From Pyropia haitanensis (lineage: Eukaryota > Rhodophyta > Bangiophyceae > Bangiales > Bangiaceae), in NCBI GenBank assembly GCA_008729055.1, contig SDUX01000004.1:4094172-4158171 (forward strand): DNA of 64,000 bases. The letters run 5' to 3'. The notes under the pieces are model-generated. The model was not told the origin of the DNA. It saw nothing but the letters and a program-made list of their open reading frames with translations, and searched no databases. The position numbers and the translations under genes are program-made. Shown piece by piece: positions 1-10,864 of this stretch; positions within the stretch are counted from its first letter, which is position 1; every line of letters begins with the position of its first letter.

Positions 1-274
1 CGCGCAGCGCGGCCGCCCACGGCCAAGACGACGACACGTGCGCTTCAGTGATGGCGCCTCGGGCTGAGTGCAACCCGACGCGTGCACCGCACCTGGTTGC
101 TTGGTGGGGTGCCGTGCACCGAGGTACACCCGCTGCGTCGTCGACCGCGGTAGTGGGCGAGCCGTCCCCCCCACTCCCCCCCGCCCCTCGCCCCTCGCCA
201 TGGCGCCCGCACTGACACACGGCCGCCGCCGCGGGCGGCCGCCCGCCGCGGCCGCCGCGGCGCGGCCGGGGCGC

Positions 275-323
<49 letters not shown>

Positions 324-511
324 CGCCGCCGCCGCCGCGCGCTTGCCTGCCCCTGCCTCCCCCCCCCCCCCCCTGCCTGTCCTGCTGAACACGACGGCCG
401 TCGCGGTGGGGGTGGGTGGCGGCGACGGGCGGCCGCGGCCGTGGCGGTAGCGGCCGCGCCGCGAGCGGCCGCCGCCACCGCACGCACGCCTCTGGTGGCG
501 GCACCAGCGGC

Positions 512-549
<38 letters not shown>

Positions 550-857
550 GGGCGGGCGCCCCGCGGCGTGCGGGGAACCAGGCGGAACGCCGCGGCGCGT
601 TCCCGTTGGTGCCGCGCCGCGGCCGCCGCCGGCGGTCGCGGCCTCGCCCCCGGGGGAGCCCACCGCGGACGCCCCGTGCTGCGGGTGCACCCCGCGCGGG
701 CGCTCCGCGAGTCGTTGTGCGCTCCGCTGCGGGCCCGTCTCCCCTCCGCCCGCGGCGCGGTCGGGTCACCCCTGGTGTGCGTTTCCTCTCCCCTCCCCAC
801 CCCCGACGGGCCGCCGCGGGCCGCCCCCGCCGCCGCGTCCCCGCTCCTGCCGCCGCC
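1..857. other. GC-rich upstream region with GCC triplet repeat
   Basis: No gene is supported here. A (GCC)n/(CCG)n triplet run lies at about 278-325 and a C run at about 358-373. Reading frames are open on both strands only because stop codons are rare at this GC content. The last ~80 bases before the ATG at 858 are pyrimidine-rich and probably form the leader of the next gene. Confidence 0.5.
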
Positions 858-2348
858 ATGGGCGGCCCGTCGCCCGCGGGGTGCCGCCACCGCTGCCGCG
901 CCGCGGCGGTCGCCGCCGCCGTCGCGGCCACGCTCCTGGCCACCGCCGCCGCCGGCGCGTCGCCGCCGCTGGCTGTCGCCGACGGCGCCGACGGCGTTGC
1001 CGCCGCCGCGCCGGCCGCCACCGCGGCGCCGCCCCGCCTGAGTGATGGCGCCGCCGCTGGTGCCGCCGCCGCGACAGGGGCGCCGCCGCTGCCCGGCGAG
1101 CGCGAGCGGGCGGCCGCGCTCGCGGCGTTCCGCTTGACCCTCGTGCCCGTCGGCGGGTCGGGCGGCGGCCCCGCGGCGGCGGGGCGGCCGCCGCCGCCGC
1201 CGCTGCCACCCGCGCTCGCCGCCGCCGCGACGGTCTTTGCCAACGGCGCGCTGCAGCCGCCGTGGGACTCGTGTGGTACGGGCGGCGGTGGCGGCGGCGG
1301 CGGCGACGGCGACGGCGACGGCGGCGGCGGCAACGCGACCGCCGAGGCGTGTGCAGAGGTGGGCGCCTACGCGGACCGCGTGGCGTTTGCGTTTGACTAC
1401 GCCGCGGGCGACGCGTACGCGTTTGACGAGCCGACGGCGATGGTGGAGGAGGACGGGGTGGCGGCGCCCAAGGTCGTGGACTACACCGCCGCGTCGGCGG
1501 GGGGGGAGCGCGCGGGCGGGTTCACGCTCGCGTTTGACTGCCAGCACCCGGCGCTCAAGGCGTCGCGGGTGGCGGTGGGGGGGGAGGGCGGCGCGGGGAC
1601 GCGGGGGGACGGGGACGCCGCCGCACCGGCGGCAGCGGCCGCCGCCGCGGGCGTGCCCGTCGCCTCGCGAGCGGGCGCAGCCGCGGCAAAGCCGGTGGCG
1701 GCCGCGGCTGGCGAGGAGGCCGCCCCCTTCCGGACGACGCTCGTCACCGTGGCGCTGCCGCTGCTGACCGACGTCAAGGCGGTCTTTTCCCTCCGCAAGA
1801 CGTGTGGCCACGGCGTGCACCCGTACGTGACGCTCGGCTACTTTGCCGACCCCGCGACGGGCGCGCCGACCACGGCGGGCGCGACGGGCGGCGTGGCGGT
1901 CGGCCTCGGCGCGGCGACGCCCCCGCTGGCGGTCGGCCCCGCCGACGCGTCGACGTCGCTCTACCTCTCCCTCCGCCCCCCCGGCGGCTCTCAAGAGTTT
2001 TACCGGCCGACCGTCGTTGCCGCCGACGCGGCGGCCGTGCGCGTCGACGCGCGGGGCCACGTCTTTGGCGGCGTCCTCGTGCCGGGCGCGCCCGTCGGGC
2101 TGCCGCTCGTGTACGACTGCGCCGCGGCCGCCACGACGGCGGTGACCGTGTCGGTGCCGCTGCCGCCGTGGGCGCCCCTCACCGCGCGGCTGGTCAAGAC
2201 GTGCGGCGGGGGGGGGGGGGGGTCGGGCCTGCAGGTCGGGTCCGCCGCGTATGACGCGCCGGACGTGGTCGTGGGGGGGGTCGCCACCCCGCCGTGGGCC
2301 GCGTCCGTCGACGCCCTCGCGGCGGGCCTCAACGGCACCCGCAGCGGC

Positions 2349-2385
<37 letters not shown>

Positions 2386-2928
2386 ATGGGGGCACCCCCG
2401 CCAACGCCACCGGCCACCTGACCGTCTTTGGCGCGGACGCCCCCCCCTACAAGGACTTTTTCGTGTCCAACGGCGGGCCGCCCCCGTCGGCCGCCGCGGC
2501 CGACTCGGCCGCGGCGGCGGCGGCGGCAGACGGGAGCGCCGGCACCGTCTCGGTCGGCGCGCCCGTCCTCACCGTCACCCGCCCCGACGTGCTGGCCGTC
2601 TCTGTCGTCGTCCCCGTCGGCCAGTCCCGCGCCTACCTCCCCGCGACGGGCGGCCGGCCGCTGCGCGTGGGCGACCACGCGCGCCTCCGCGTGCGGCTGA
2701 CGTGCCTCCGCGACGGCGCGTCGGCGGTGCTGGTGACGCTGCCGACGCGCGGCGCCGCCGCCGCCGAGTGGGCGTTTGTCCGCGCGTGTGCGGCGCCGGT
2801 GCGGGTGCGGCAGTCGGGGTTCCTGCGGACGGCGAGCAGCGTCATGGGCGTGCTCGTCGCGCTGGTGGGGGTTGCGGCGGTGGGCAGCGCCGCGTGGGTG
2901 TGTGGCTGGGGGCGGGGGGACAAGGGCC

Positions 2929-2984
<56 letters not shown>

Positions 2985-3071
2985 ACCACCGCTGCGGGTG
3001 GGGGGGTGCCGACACTTGGGGGGGGGGGGCGCGGCGGACCCCGCTACGCGCCCCTCCCGGCGAGGGGATAA
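858..3071 (+). CDS. Predicted secreted type I membrane protein, unknown family
   Basis: A 737-residue reading frame from the ATG at 858. That start is chosen because it begins a signal peptide: a basic N-terminus (MGGPSPAGCRHRCR) followed by an Ala/Val/Leu core. The lumenal part contains a Ser/Ala/Gly-rich ectodomain with several N-glycosylation sequons (NAT, NGT). A short motif recurs, with a hydrophobic strand followed by K-T-C-G (SLRKTCG near 1791-1809, RLVKTCGG near 2187-2207) and a third related strand RVRLTC near 2686-2703, suggesting tandem Cys-containing beta domains. One hydrophobic helix (FLRTASSVMGVLVALVGVAA, about 2821-2880) is followed by a Gly-rich basic tail of ~50 residues. 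I do not recognise the family. The frame survives its internal G runs, supporting a real gene. A plasma-membrane or cell-wall role is inference only. Confidence 0.6.
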
Positions 3072-3488
3072 CCCCGGAGCCCGCCAGGGGGGGCGCCGTG
3101 GCCGCCGTGTGTGGGCGCGGGGAGCCGCATTTGGCATGGCGGGGGAGTGGGGGATGGTGGGCGTGCCGCTGGGAGGTGGGGATGGTAGGTGGAGGGCGGG
3201 GACGAGAGGGGGAGCCACCGCGACCCCTCCTGCCCCTCGCATGGAGCATGACGATGAAACGCACCACCCGCGGGTGGCGGCCACAGCCTGTTCTTGCCCC
3301 ACCGTCAATACTCTCGCGCACCGCGCTGCTCGTGGCGTCCACGCGAGGCGGCCAACTGGGTGCCGCCAGGCGGGCTCCGCACACCCTCTCAGCGCCCTCC
3401 CCTCGTGCGGACGCTGGCAGCCCCGCAGGGGTGAGCGATGGGAGGTACGTACCCCCCCCCCCCCCCCCCCACTACCCCACCATCCCCC
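3072..3488. other. Intergenic region between convergent genes
   Basis: Contains C runs near 3449-3471 and no supported gene. It separates the plus-strand membrane protein from the minus-strand aminotransferase-like gene, so it should hold both 3' ends. Confidence 0.4.
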
Positions 3489-5346
3489 TCACCTCTCCTC
3501 CGCCCCCACCCCCCCACCCCCCTCAGCAGCCACCTCGGCAAGGGCGGCGAGCAGCGCCGCCACGGCCTCCATCCCCGTCCACGCGCCCACCTCCACCGTC
3601 ACGACGCCCCGCTCCCACGCCCCCCCCCCCCCGCCGTTGCCGCCGCCACCGCCGCCGCCGCCGCCGGCGCCCACCGCCGCGCGCCCCGCCCAAACGCCCA
3701 CCACCACCCCCCGGCGGGCCAGCGCCGCCGCCGCCGCCGTCGCAGACAACCCCCTCACGGCCAGCCCGACCACCCCCCCCCCCCACCACCGCCACCTCCC
3801 CCGCCGCCGCCGCCGCCGCCGCCGCCACCGCCAACCACGGTCACGCCCGGCAACGCCGCGGCGGCGACGCGGAGGTGCCCCTCGAGCGCCGCCACGTGCG
3901 ACCGCACCGCCGCACGGCGGCCGGGGGCGGCGTCGTACCAGGCCACCGCCGCGGCGGTGGCGAGCAGCGGCGGCAGGTGCGGCTCACCGGCGGGTGCAAA
4001 CGCCGCGGCGGCGGCGGCGGCGGGGGTGGCGACGCCACCAGGCGGGGGCGCGCCAAAGGTGCCGCTGCCCGAGCCGCCGCCGCTACCGCCGGCGGCAGCC
4101 GCCGCCGGTCGGCGGCCGACCCACGCTTCCGCCGGCGGCAGCGTCCGCGCCACCCCGCCGCCCGTGGCCGCCACGGCGAGGGACCGTGGGGCGGTGGCCG
4201 CCCAGGTCGGCGGCGTCATGGCCGCCGCGGCCGCGACGGACGCGATCCACCCGCCCTCGTGCACCCACCAGTCCGCGGCCCAGCCCCCCCCCGCGGCACC
4301 CCCACCACCACCACCACCACCACCACCACCACCACCACCACGTCCGCCGCCGCCGCCGCCGCTGCCGTCGGGGGTACCCGACGGCCCCGCCCCCCCCACG
4401 ACGCCGCTCCCGTCCACCAGCAGCCGCGCGCCGAGGGAGCGGGCGACCCCCCCCAGGGCCGCCCGCTCCGCCGCGGCCGCCACCCGCCCCGTCACGCCGT
4501 CCACCGCCGCCACGACCAGCAGCGTCACCGCCGGCGACAGCGCCGCGGCATAGTCGTCGCCGACAACCGCGGCGCCGTCCGCGTCGCCGCCGGCCACCCA
4601 TACCACCGTGGCGCCTGCCGACGAGGCGGCGGCGGTGACGCCCGCCACCAGGCCCGCCCGCGCCGTCACGGGCACCAGCCACACGCCGCCGCCACCGCCG
4701 CCGCCACCGCCGCCGCCACCGCCGCCGCCACCGCCGCGGCGGCGGCCACCACCCCACGCGCCCAGCACCGTGGCGGTCGCCGCCGCCAACGACGGCGCCT
4801 GCCCCGCGACGGCTGCCGGCGCTCCCCCCACCCCCCCCCCCCCCCCCCCCCACCGCCACCGCCACCGCCACCGCCACCCCCACCCCCACCCCCACCCCCA
4901 CCCCCGCCACGACGCGAGCGCCCCCCCACCGCCACCGCCACCACCTCCGCCGCGTCTGCCGCCGCCGCCGCCGCCGCCCGCGCCAAGCTGTGCCCACAAT
5001 CCGCAACGGTGGCGCCGCCCGCGCCCGACGCGGCGTACGCGGCGACCGCGGCGGCGGCGGCGGCCACCGCCGGGCCGCCGGGCGTCAAGGCCGCGGTGAC
5101 GCCGGGGGGGGGGGGCGCGAACGCGGCCGCCCAGGGGGATGCCGTGGACGTGGCGGGTGGGGGGGGGGGGTGGGCAGCTCGCCGAGCGTCGCCCGGGGGG
5201 GGGGGGGGGGGGGGGCGGCGGCAGCCGCCCGCCGCCGTCGGGCGGGGGTGGGGCGCCGCGAGGGGGTGGGGCGCGCCGGCGCGGCGGGGAGGGGGGGGAC
5301 CCAGGAAGAAAGGCGGTCGGGGGGGCATGGTGGGGGAGAGAGGCAT
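3489..5346 (-). CDS. Class V aminotransferase / cysteine desulfurase-like protein, frame broken at C/G runs
   Basis: Three minus-strand frames read in order like one PLP fold-type I protein of the NifS/SCLY group. They break at homopolymers near 4826-4850 and 3770-3782. In order I see an N-terminal Pro/Ala extension (possible transit peptide), a small-domain start (PPPPGVTAALTPGG), a helix like the family's aRe..a segment (GHSLARAAAAAAADAAEV), the strand-turn LLVVAAVDGVTGRVA matching the usual NNETG motif, and GARLLVDGSGVVGG matching the strand carrying the PLP-pyridine Asp. The C-terminal small domain (VVGLAVRGLSATAAAAALAR...VVTVEVG) ends at 3489. The usual Schiff-base lysine in S-x-HK-x-x-G appears as VHEGG, so the catalytic Lys seems absent, and the usual E-H stacking pair is also not obvious. 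It may be a degenerate relative; the assignment rests on motif order only. Confidence 0.42.
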
Positions 5347-6460
5347 GGGGGGGGAGCCAGGAAGAAAGGCGATCGGGGGGGCATGGTAGAGGAGGGAGAC
5401 ATGGGGGGGGGGGGGGGGGGGGGGGGTGGAGGTGGACAGAGGGAAGGCGGAGGCGGAGGGGAGAGCGATGGGCGATGGGGGGGGAGGCGGCGGGTGCGGG
5501 CGGCGGGTGGGGGGTGCCGCCGTCCATGGACGCGGCCGGCGTGGAAGCAGTATCCACTCGGCCTGAGGGGACCACCCCCCCCCTGGATTGCCTGGAATCG
5601 GCCCCCCCCCTGGTCCCCTGGGATCTGGCCTCTAAGCGTCAGGGGACCAGCTGATTCAAGTCCATATTAGCAAAGGATTTGTCCGTACATCGGAACATGA
5701 CCCCTCCAGTCCCGCTGTGGAGCCCGGGGCGTGGCGGGTGTCCAACAAGTGCGACGAGCCGATTGTCCGGTGCCACGAGGCTCCCGCGTAGGCTGGTCTG
5801 CTGGCATTGTCTGCACCAAGGCAATAGCTGGTTCTGGCCATTGGGGGGGGGGGGGGGCGTGCACAGCTCCGCTCTCGGCCGTCTTTCCCCCCCCCCCCTC
5901 GTCTTTGCGCTCGCCGCGCCCTCGCAGCGCTGAGGAGCCCGGCACGCCCCTCCCCCCCCGGGGGACGCCCCTCTCCGGCCGAGTCTCACATTCCCCCCAT
6001 CCCCCCCCCGTCGCCCCCCCCCCGCGGGCCGGCGGGTGGGCGACGAGCGGCGGGAGCTCCGCGGCGGCTGCCTCGGCCGCCGTCGCCGCCGGCGACGCGG
6101 CCGCCAGCCGCTCCGCCGCCCCCACCACCGCGGCCGTTGCGGCGACCTCCTCCTCCCGACCGGAGTGGGGTGTTGCGGTGGGTGGTACGGGGGGGGGGGT
6201 GGCGGCCGTGGTGGGGGTGGGGTGCGTGGTGGCCGTGGCCGACGCGCCGTGACGGTACGGTGGGGGTGGGCGGGGGGAGTTCAGGGGGGGGGGCGTGGGA
6301 GAGGAGGGAAGGATGGAAGATGACGAGGGGGGGAGGGGGGGGGACCCGCGGCCGGTGGGGGGGGGCTGACGCGGGGGGTGGGAGGGGGACGACACGGGGG
6401 GGCGGCGGGTTCACGCGGAGGGTGAGGAGGGGTCCCCGCCTGGGCCGTTTTCCCCCGCCG
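5347..6460. other. Intergenic region with inverted GGGGACC motifs
   Basis: The part nearest the minus-strand gene is a run of G blocks (5400-5430). A less GC-extreme island at 5560-5860 contains an 11-bp inverted repeat, CTGGTCCCCTG (5610-5620) with CAGGGGACCAG (5640-5650), and a third copy of the core, CTGAGGGGACC, at 5563. No gene is supported. It lies between the divergent aminotransferase-like and TPR genes and should hold both promoters. Confidence 0.4.
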
Positions 6461-8640
6461 TCTCCGGAAAGGTCGCATATACGTTTGCCGCCGGCGACGG
6501 CGGCAGCGGGCCTCGGTGGCGGCGCGGCGGGTGCCGCCGGGGGAGTCGGCGGGGGCGGCGGCGGTGGCGGCGACAGAGGCAGAGGTGCGGACTTTTGGGG
6601 TGTGGCCGGGGGGGGAGGCGCTGGGGGGGGTGTGTGGGGGGGGGGTCCCCGCGGTGGGCAACGGGGAGCTCGCGGCGGCCGCGTCGCCGCCGCCGCCGCC
6701 GCCGTCGCCGCCGCCGCCACCGCCGGCCGCGGCGGCGGCGGTGGGCCCCCCGCCCCCCCCCGCGCGTGCGGCGGCCGCCGTGCACGGGCTGACGCCCGCG
6801 GCGGCGGCGGCGCGGGAGGAGGAGCTCCGCGCGGACGTGGACGAGACCGCCGTCCGCCTGCGCGCGGCGGCGCGGGCGGTCGGCACGCCCGCCGCGCTCG
6901 CCGGCCTCGGCGCCGTCCGCCGCGTGCGCCACGGGCGCGCGTGGGAGGACGCGGGCGTCCGCAACTATTGGGTCCGAGGTGGCCGAGCGGCTGGTGGAGA
7001 GCCTCGAGGCAACGACCGCCGCGTCGCCGTCGGGGTCGACGCTCAGCGTGGCGGTGCCGCCGCCGGCGGTCGCCGCGGCGGTCGCGCACAGCAGGGGGAG
7101 CGGGGGGTGGGGGGGGGGGATGTGGGGGGGGGGGGGGGTGGCCGACCGCCACGACGGCTGGCGCCGCCGTGGTGGCTGCCAGGGCGACCGCCGCGCCACT
7201 GGCTGTGCGGGGGGGGCCACTGCCGCTGCCGCCGCTGCCGGGGGAGGCCGCGGGGGAGGACGAGGATGAGGACGGCGGGGGGGGGGGGGTTGGGGAGGGG
7301 GGGGGGTGCCGCTGCCGACACCCCCGCGCGCCCGCCCGCCGAGGTTGCCGGCAGTGGCGCCGCCGGTGGCGCCCCCGCCGCCGCCCCCACCGCCGCTGCC
7401 GCCGCCGCCACCGCCACCGCCGCCGCCACCGCCACCGACTGCGGCGGTGGCGGTGGCACCGGCGGCGCCACTGACGACACGGGCGGCGCGGCGGCGTGGT
7501 CCGACGGCTCGGCCGAGGTGTGCGCCCCTTCCCCCCCGCCTCCCCTCCCCTGCCCCCACCCCTGGCCGGCCTCGTTGGCAGCGAGCTGCTCGGCGACGGG
7601 CCCGCCCTTGGCCCGCTGCCGTCGCACCCGACGCTGCCGGGCGAGTCGGTGCCGCTCGGCTTGCTGCCGCTGGGCTCCCTCACCAGCCTGCCGGGGCTGT
7701 TTCCGTCGCTGCAGCCGACGCAAGAGGAGGGCGAGCCGGAGGGGGAGGGGGGGGCGGGGGGCGGGGGGGGGGACGCCGCCGCCGCCGCCGCCGCTGCCAC
7801 CGCCGCCGCCGCCGACCGCCCGCGCTTTCCGCCGTCGGCGGCGGCCCAGACGCCAGCGGCCGCCGCCGTTGCCGCCGTCACCGCCGCGCTGGCAACCGCG
7901 TCGGTGAATTCGCCGGCAGGGGCGGCGGCCGCCGCCGCCGCCGCGTCCACCGTCGCCGCCGGCGGGGCCGCCCAAGGCGGCGGTGACCCCCCCTGCCAAC
8001 CGGCGGCGTCCCCCCCCCCCCCAGGCACCTCCTCCCCCCGCCACCCACGACGGACAACATCCCCGGCCGGCAGGCGGTCGAAGATGCGGCGGCGCGGTCG
8101 GCGCTCGCGGCGGTGTACACCAACCTGGGCAACCTCCGGCGGCAGCAGCCCGGCCGCACCGCCGCGGCGCTGGCGGCGTACGCACAGGCGCTCACCTGGG
8201 GGGGGTACCGGGGGGGACTCCCAGTCGGTGGCGACGCGTTGGAGGAGGGCGGCGGCGGGGGGAGGAGGAACCGCGCCGCGTCCCCGGTGGCTGCTGGGGG
8301 AGGGGGGGACGGGGGGGTTGGCCGTGCCGGCGGCGGCGGCGGCGGTGGTGGTGGTGGTAGTGGTGGTGGCGATGGCGCCGCCGCGTCGCCGCCGCCGGCG
8401 TGCCCAGACGCGGCGGGCGACGGCGACCGGCCGGGCGCGGCGGTCGTCTATAGAAACCTGTCGGTGCTCTACGCCGCGACGCGGCGGTACGGCGAGGCGC
8501 TCGAGGCGGTGACCGCCGCGCGGGCGCTCGCGCCGTCGCTCGCGTGCGCGCGGTCCAACGAGCTCAAGCTCCGCCGCCTCGCCGCCGCGGTGGCCGCGTC
8601 GCCGGGGAAGGGGGGGCGATTGGGGGGGGGGGGGGGGGGG
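6460..8640 (+). CDS. TPR-repeat protein, frame broken at G/C runs; start unresolved
   Basis: Plus-strand segments in changing frames look like one protein. At 6781-6975 there is a charged helical region (REEELRADVDETAVRLRAAA...GRAWEDAGVRNYW), continued after a frame change by SEVAERLVESLEA. A Gly/Ala/Pro linker follows, then a Leu/Pro-rich segment (about 7560-7740, VPLGLLPLGSLTSLPGLFPS). Two clear tetratricopeptide helix pairs come next: AVYTNLGNLRRQQPGRTAAA with LAAYAQALTW (about 8108-8200), and VVYRNLSVLYAATRRYGEAL with EAVTAARALAP (about 8443-8535), ending in a Lys/Arg-rich helix. Frame changes fall near G runs at 7106-7140 and 7275-7305 and a C run near 8012-8022; the one near 6975 has no long run. 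TPRs mediate protein-protein contacts; the specific role is unknown. An Ala/Pro-rich plus-strand frame continues to 9518 and may be a C-terminal extension. Confidence 0.5.
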
Positions 8641-9523
8641 AAGCCGCCGCGGTCGAGGGGGGGGGTGCCGCGATGGATGTGGACCGCGCGGGGGGTGTTG
8701 GGGTGCGGGGGGGGGGGGGGCCTGGCTCTGGCGGTGCTGCCGGTGATGAGGGTGGTGTCGCTGCTGCCGCTGCCGCCGCTGCCGCTGCCGCTGCCGCCGC
8801 TGCCGCTGCCGCCGCCGCCGCTGCCGCCGCTGCCGCTGCCGCCGCCGCCGCTGCCGCCGCCGCGGTGCCCGCCGCCGCTGACGGCGGGGCGCCCGGCCTA
8901 GCGGGGCGGCCGCCGCGCGCGGCGGCCGCCGCCGTTGGCCCGCCGCCGCCACCGCCGCCACCGCCGCCGCCACCGCCGCCACCGCCGCCGCCGCGGCCAC
9001 CGCCGACCGTGGCGGCGGCCGCGGCCGCCGCCGCGACACTGGCGGCCGAGGCGGCAGCCGCCGCCACCGCGGCGGCGGCGGTGGTCGACGCACCGCCCGG
9101 CAGCGGCGGCGGCGGCGGCGGTGACGGCGGTGGCGGTGGCGGTGGCGGCGGCCGCCGCGGGCGGTCTCGCGGGCGGGTGGCGGCGTGGCGGTTGCGGGGC
9201 GGCGGTCGCGGCGGACCGGGAGGCCGCGTCAGCTGCCCGCACCGCCCCCTCGCGGCGGGGCGGGCGGCTGCGTCGGCGCGTGCCGCCGCGGCGGCGCGCC
9301 CCGGTCGGGGGGGGATGCCGCTGTCATTGCGACCGGGATGGGGGGGGAGTGCCTCCGCCGACGCCTCCACCGCCGCCGCAGCTGCCGCGATCGCCGCCGC
9401 CGCCGCCGCCGGGTGGGGGAGGGGCTCTTGGGAGGCCACCACCCGGGGTGGGATGCCGCCATCATTGCCACGCGGAGGGGGGGTTTGTCAGGTCATGAAA
9501 GCCCTCAACGAGGCGTGAGGACT
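8641..9523. other. Low-complexity GCC/GCT-rich stretch after the TPR gene
   Basis: Mostly (GCT GCC)n and (GCC)n triplets encoding Ala or Pro runs in whichever frame is read, so coding status cannot be judged. Two similar ~20-bp pieces (GGGATGCCGC near 9311 and again near 9451) suggest a small local duplication. One plus-strand frame stays open to a stop at 9518 and could be the TPR protein's tail. Confidence 0.3.
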
Positions 9524-9830
9524 TTAACTAGCGGACCACGCTGACGGAGAACAGAACGCAAACTGCATCTCTACCCGATTGCACAGGGCCTTGTAGTTCA
9601 TGAAGGCGGACGCCGGGTCCCACCCTCCATTGTCCTTCACCCACGCGTCGGGTCATGCCGAGCGCGTCGTACAGCTGGACGCCGGAGCGCTTTCCCGAAT
9701 GGGTCGCGACCTTGTCAACGTCTAGCATGCCCCAGTCCTGCAATGCCTCCCGCACAAGGGCAGTCAACGCCTCAGAGCCAATCTGTTGGTGGGTGTCCCA
9801 CACCCGCCCGCAGCACCAGCGCGGCAGCTG
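9524..9830 (-). pseudogene. Decayed tyrosine recombinase (Crypton/DIRS-like) C-terminal catalytic fragment
   Basis: On the minus strand one frame gives helix SEALTALVREALQDWGM then DVDKVATHSGKRSGVQLYDA, resembling the H-x-x-R box of tyrosine recombinases (commonly T-H-S-x-R-R/K-x-G). After the next few residues the sense shifts by one frame and continues DAWVKDNGGWDPASAFMNYK, matching the downstream GGW and the nucleophilic Tyr (codon at 9593-9595); it ends at TAA 9524-9526. The box Arg appears as Lys-Arg, and the frame break makes the copy inactive as written. Composition is less GC-rich than neighbouring genes, as expected for an inserted element. No terminal repeats were identified, and the N-terminal core-binding domain is missing here. 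The family call is by motif only. Confidence 0.45.
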
Positions 9831-10864
9831 CGGCGACACCCAGCCGCCCCTGCCCGCCACCGCACCAGTGCCCGGTGCTGCTGTGGCGCTGATGCTGACC
9901 GCGGCGGCACCGGCAGTGGCGACTGCCGCGGCGACACGGTCACGCTGGCGGCGGCGACCGCCGGCGGCGGCCGCGGCGGTGACCGGGCGGGCGGGCTGCC
10001 GGGCGGGCGGGCGGGCGGGCGGGCCGTGCGGGGGGTGCGTCGCGCCGTGCGTCGGCCGCCACACGGCAGCGGCCGGCGCGGACGCGTCGGTGGTCGCGTG
10101 ACGTGTGGTCTGCGGTGGCCGTGATGAGGGGGACGGTGGGGGATACGGGCGGGCCGGGAGAAGGGAGCCGTCCGACCGACGCGCTCACGCCGGCCGCGCG
10201 AGGGGGGTGCGGGCGGAGCGACGGCACCCGCCGGCGGGCTGCACGGGTGCGCGCGGTGACACACCAACAGCAGAGACCAACAAAAAAAACAGGCGGGCGC
10301 CACGGCGGCGGCGCGGCCGCCGCCGGCCGCCGCCGGCCCCGCCGCGCCGGCGCCCGACGCCGGCGCCCCGCCCGCGGCGTGCGCCGGCGGCCGCGCCCCC
10401 GGGGACAAGCGCGCTCTCGCCGTGCCCCCCAGTCACAGCGCGGCCGGGATGCACTGGACGTCAACCGCCATCCCTCCCCCGCCCCCCCCCCCCCCCCCTG
10501 CGCCACGACCCCGACACGCCGCGCGGTCGTGGCGGGCAACCCACCGGCACTCCCCCCCCCGGCCCCTCCGCCCCTCCCTGGTCCACCTGTCTCCTGCGTG
10601 GGCGCCCCCGCAGACCCGCCCGCTTCCTCGGCCGAGCCACCCGTCCCCGGCGTCGGCCGCCGCGGCCGCCGCGACTGGAGCGTACTCCCACTCCGCGGCG
10701 AGACGGACGGCGTCACCGACGGCCCCGCTGCCGCCACCGGCGTCGCCGTCGCCACCGCCGCCGCCGACCGGGCGCCACCGCCGCCGCCGCCGCCGCCGCC
10801 TGGCAGGCGCCCGTCCAGCACTCCCCCCCCGCTGGTCGCGGCGGTCATGGCGGGCTCCCGCCCC
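9831..10864. other. GC-rich stretch without supported gene
   Basis: Contains (GCGG)n-type simple sequence (about 9995-10030), an A run (about 10283-10290) and a C run (about 10483-10498). Open frames on both strands are low-complexity Arg/Pro/Ala sequence with no recognisable motif. It ends at the left terminal repeat of the element at 10865. Confidence 0.4.

Noticed and set aside
858..3071. HAP2/GCS1 gamete fusogen identity for the first gene
   Set aside because: Architecture (ectodomain, one membrane helix, basic tail) is compatible, but I could not find HAP2-specific conserved motifs, so no family is assigned.
45..3308. A 1087-codon minus-strand open frame opposite the first gene
   Set aside because: Arg/Gly/Ala low-complexity antisense of a GC-rich gene; the plus strand has a signal peptide, sequons and a membrane helix, the antisense has nothing comparable.
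6966..7045. GGTCCGAGGTGGCCGAGCGG resembling a tRNA-Leu/Ser 5' half
   Set aside because: No matching T-arm or acceptor 3' strand downstream; it lies inside the TPR coding region.
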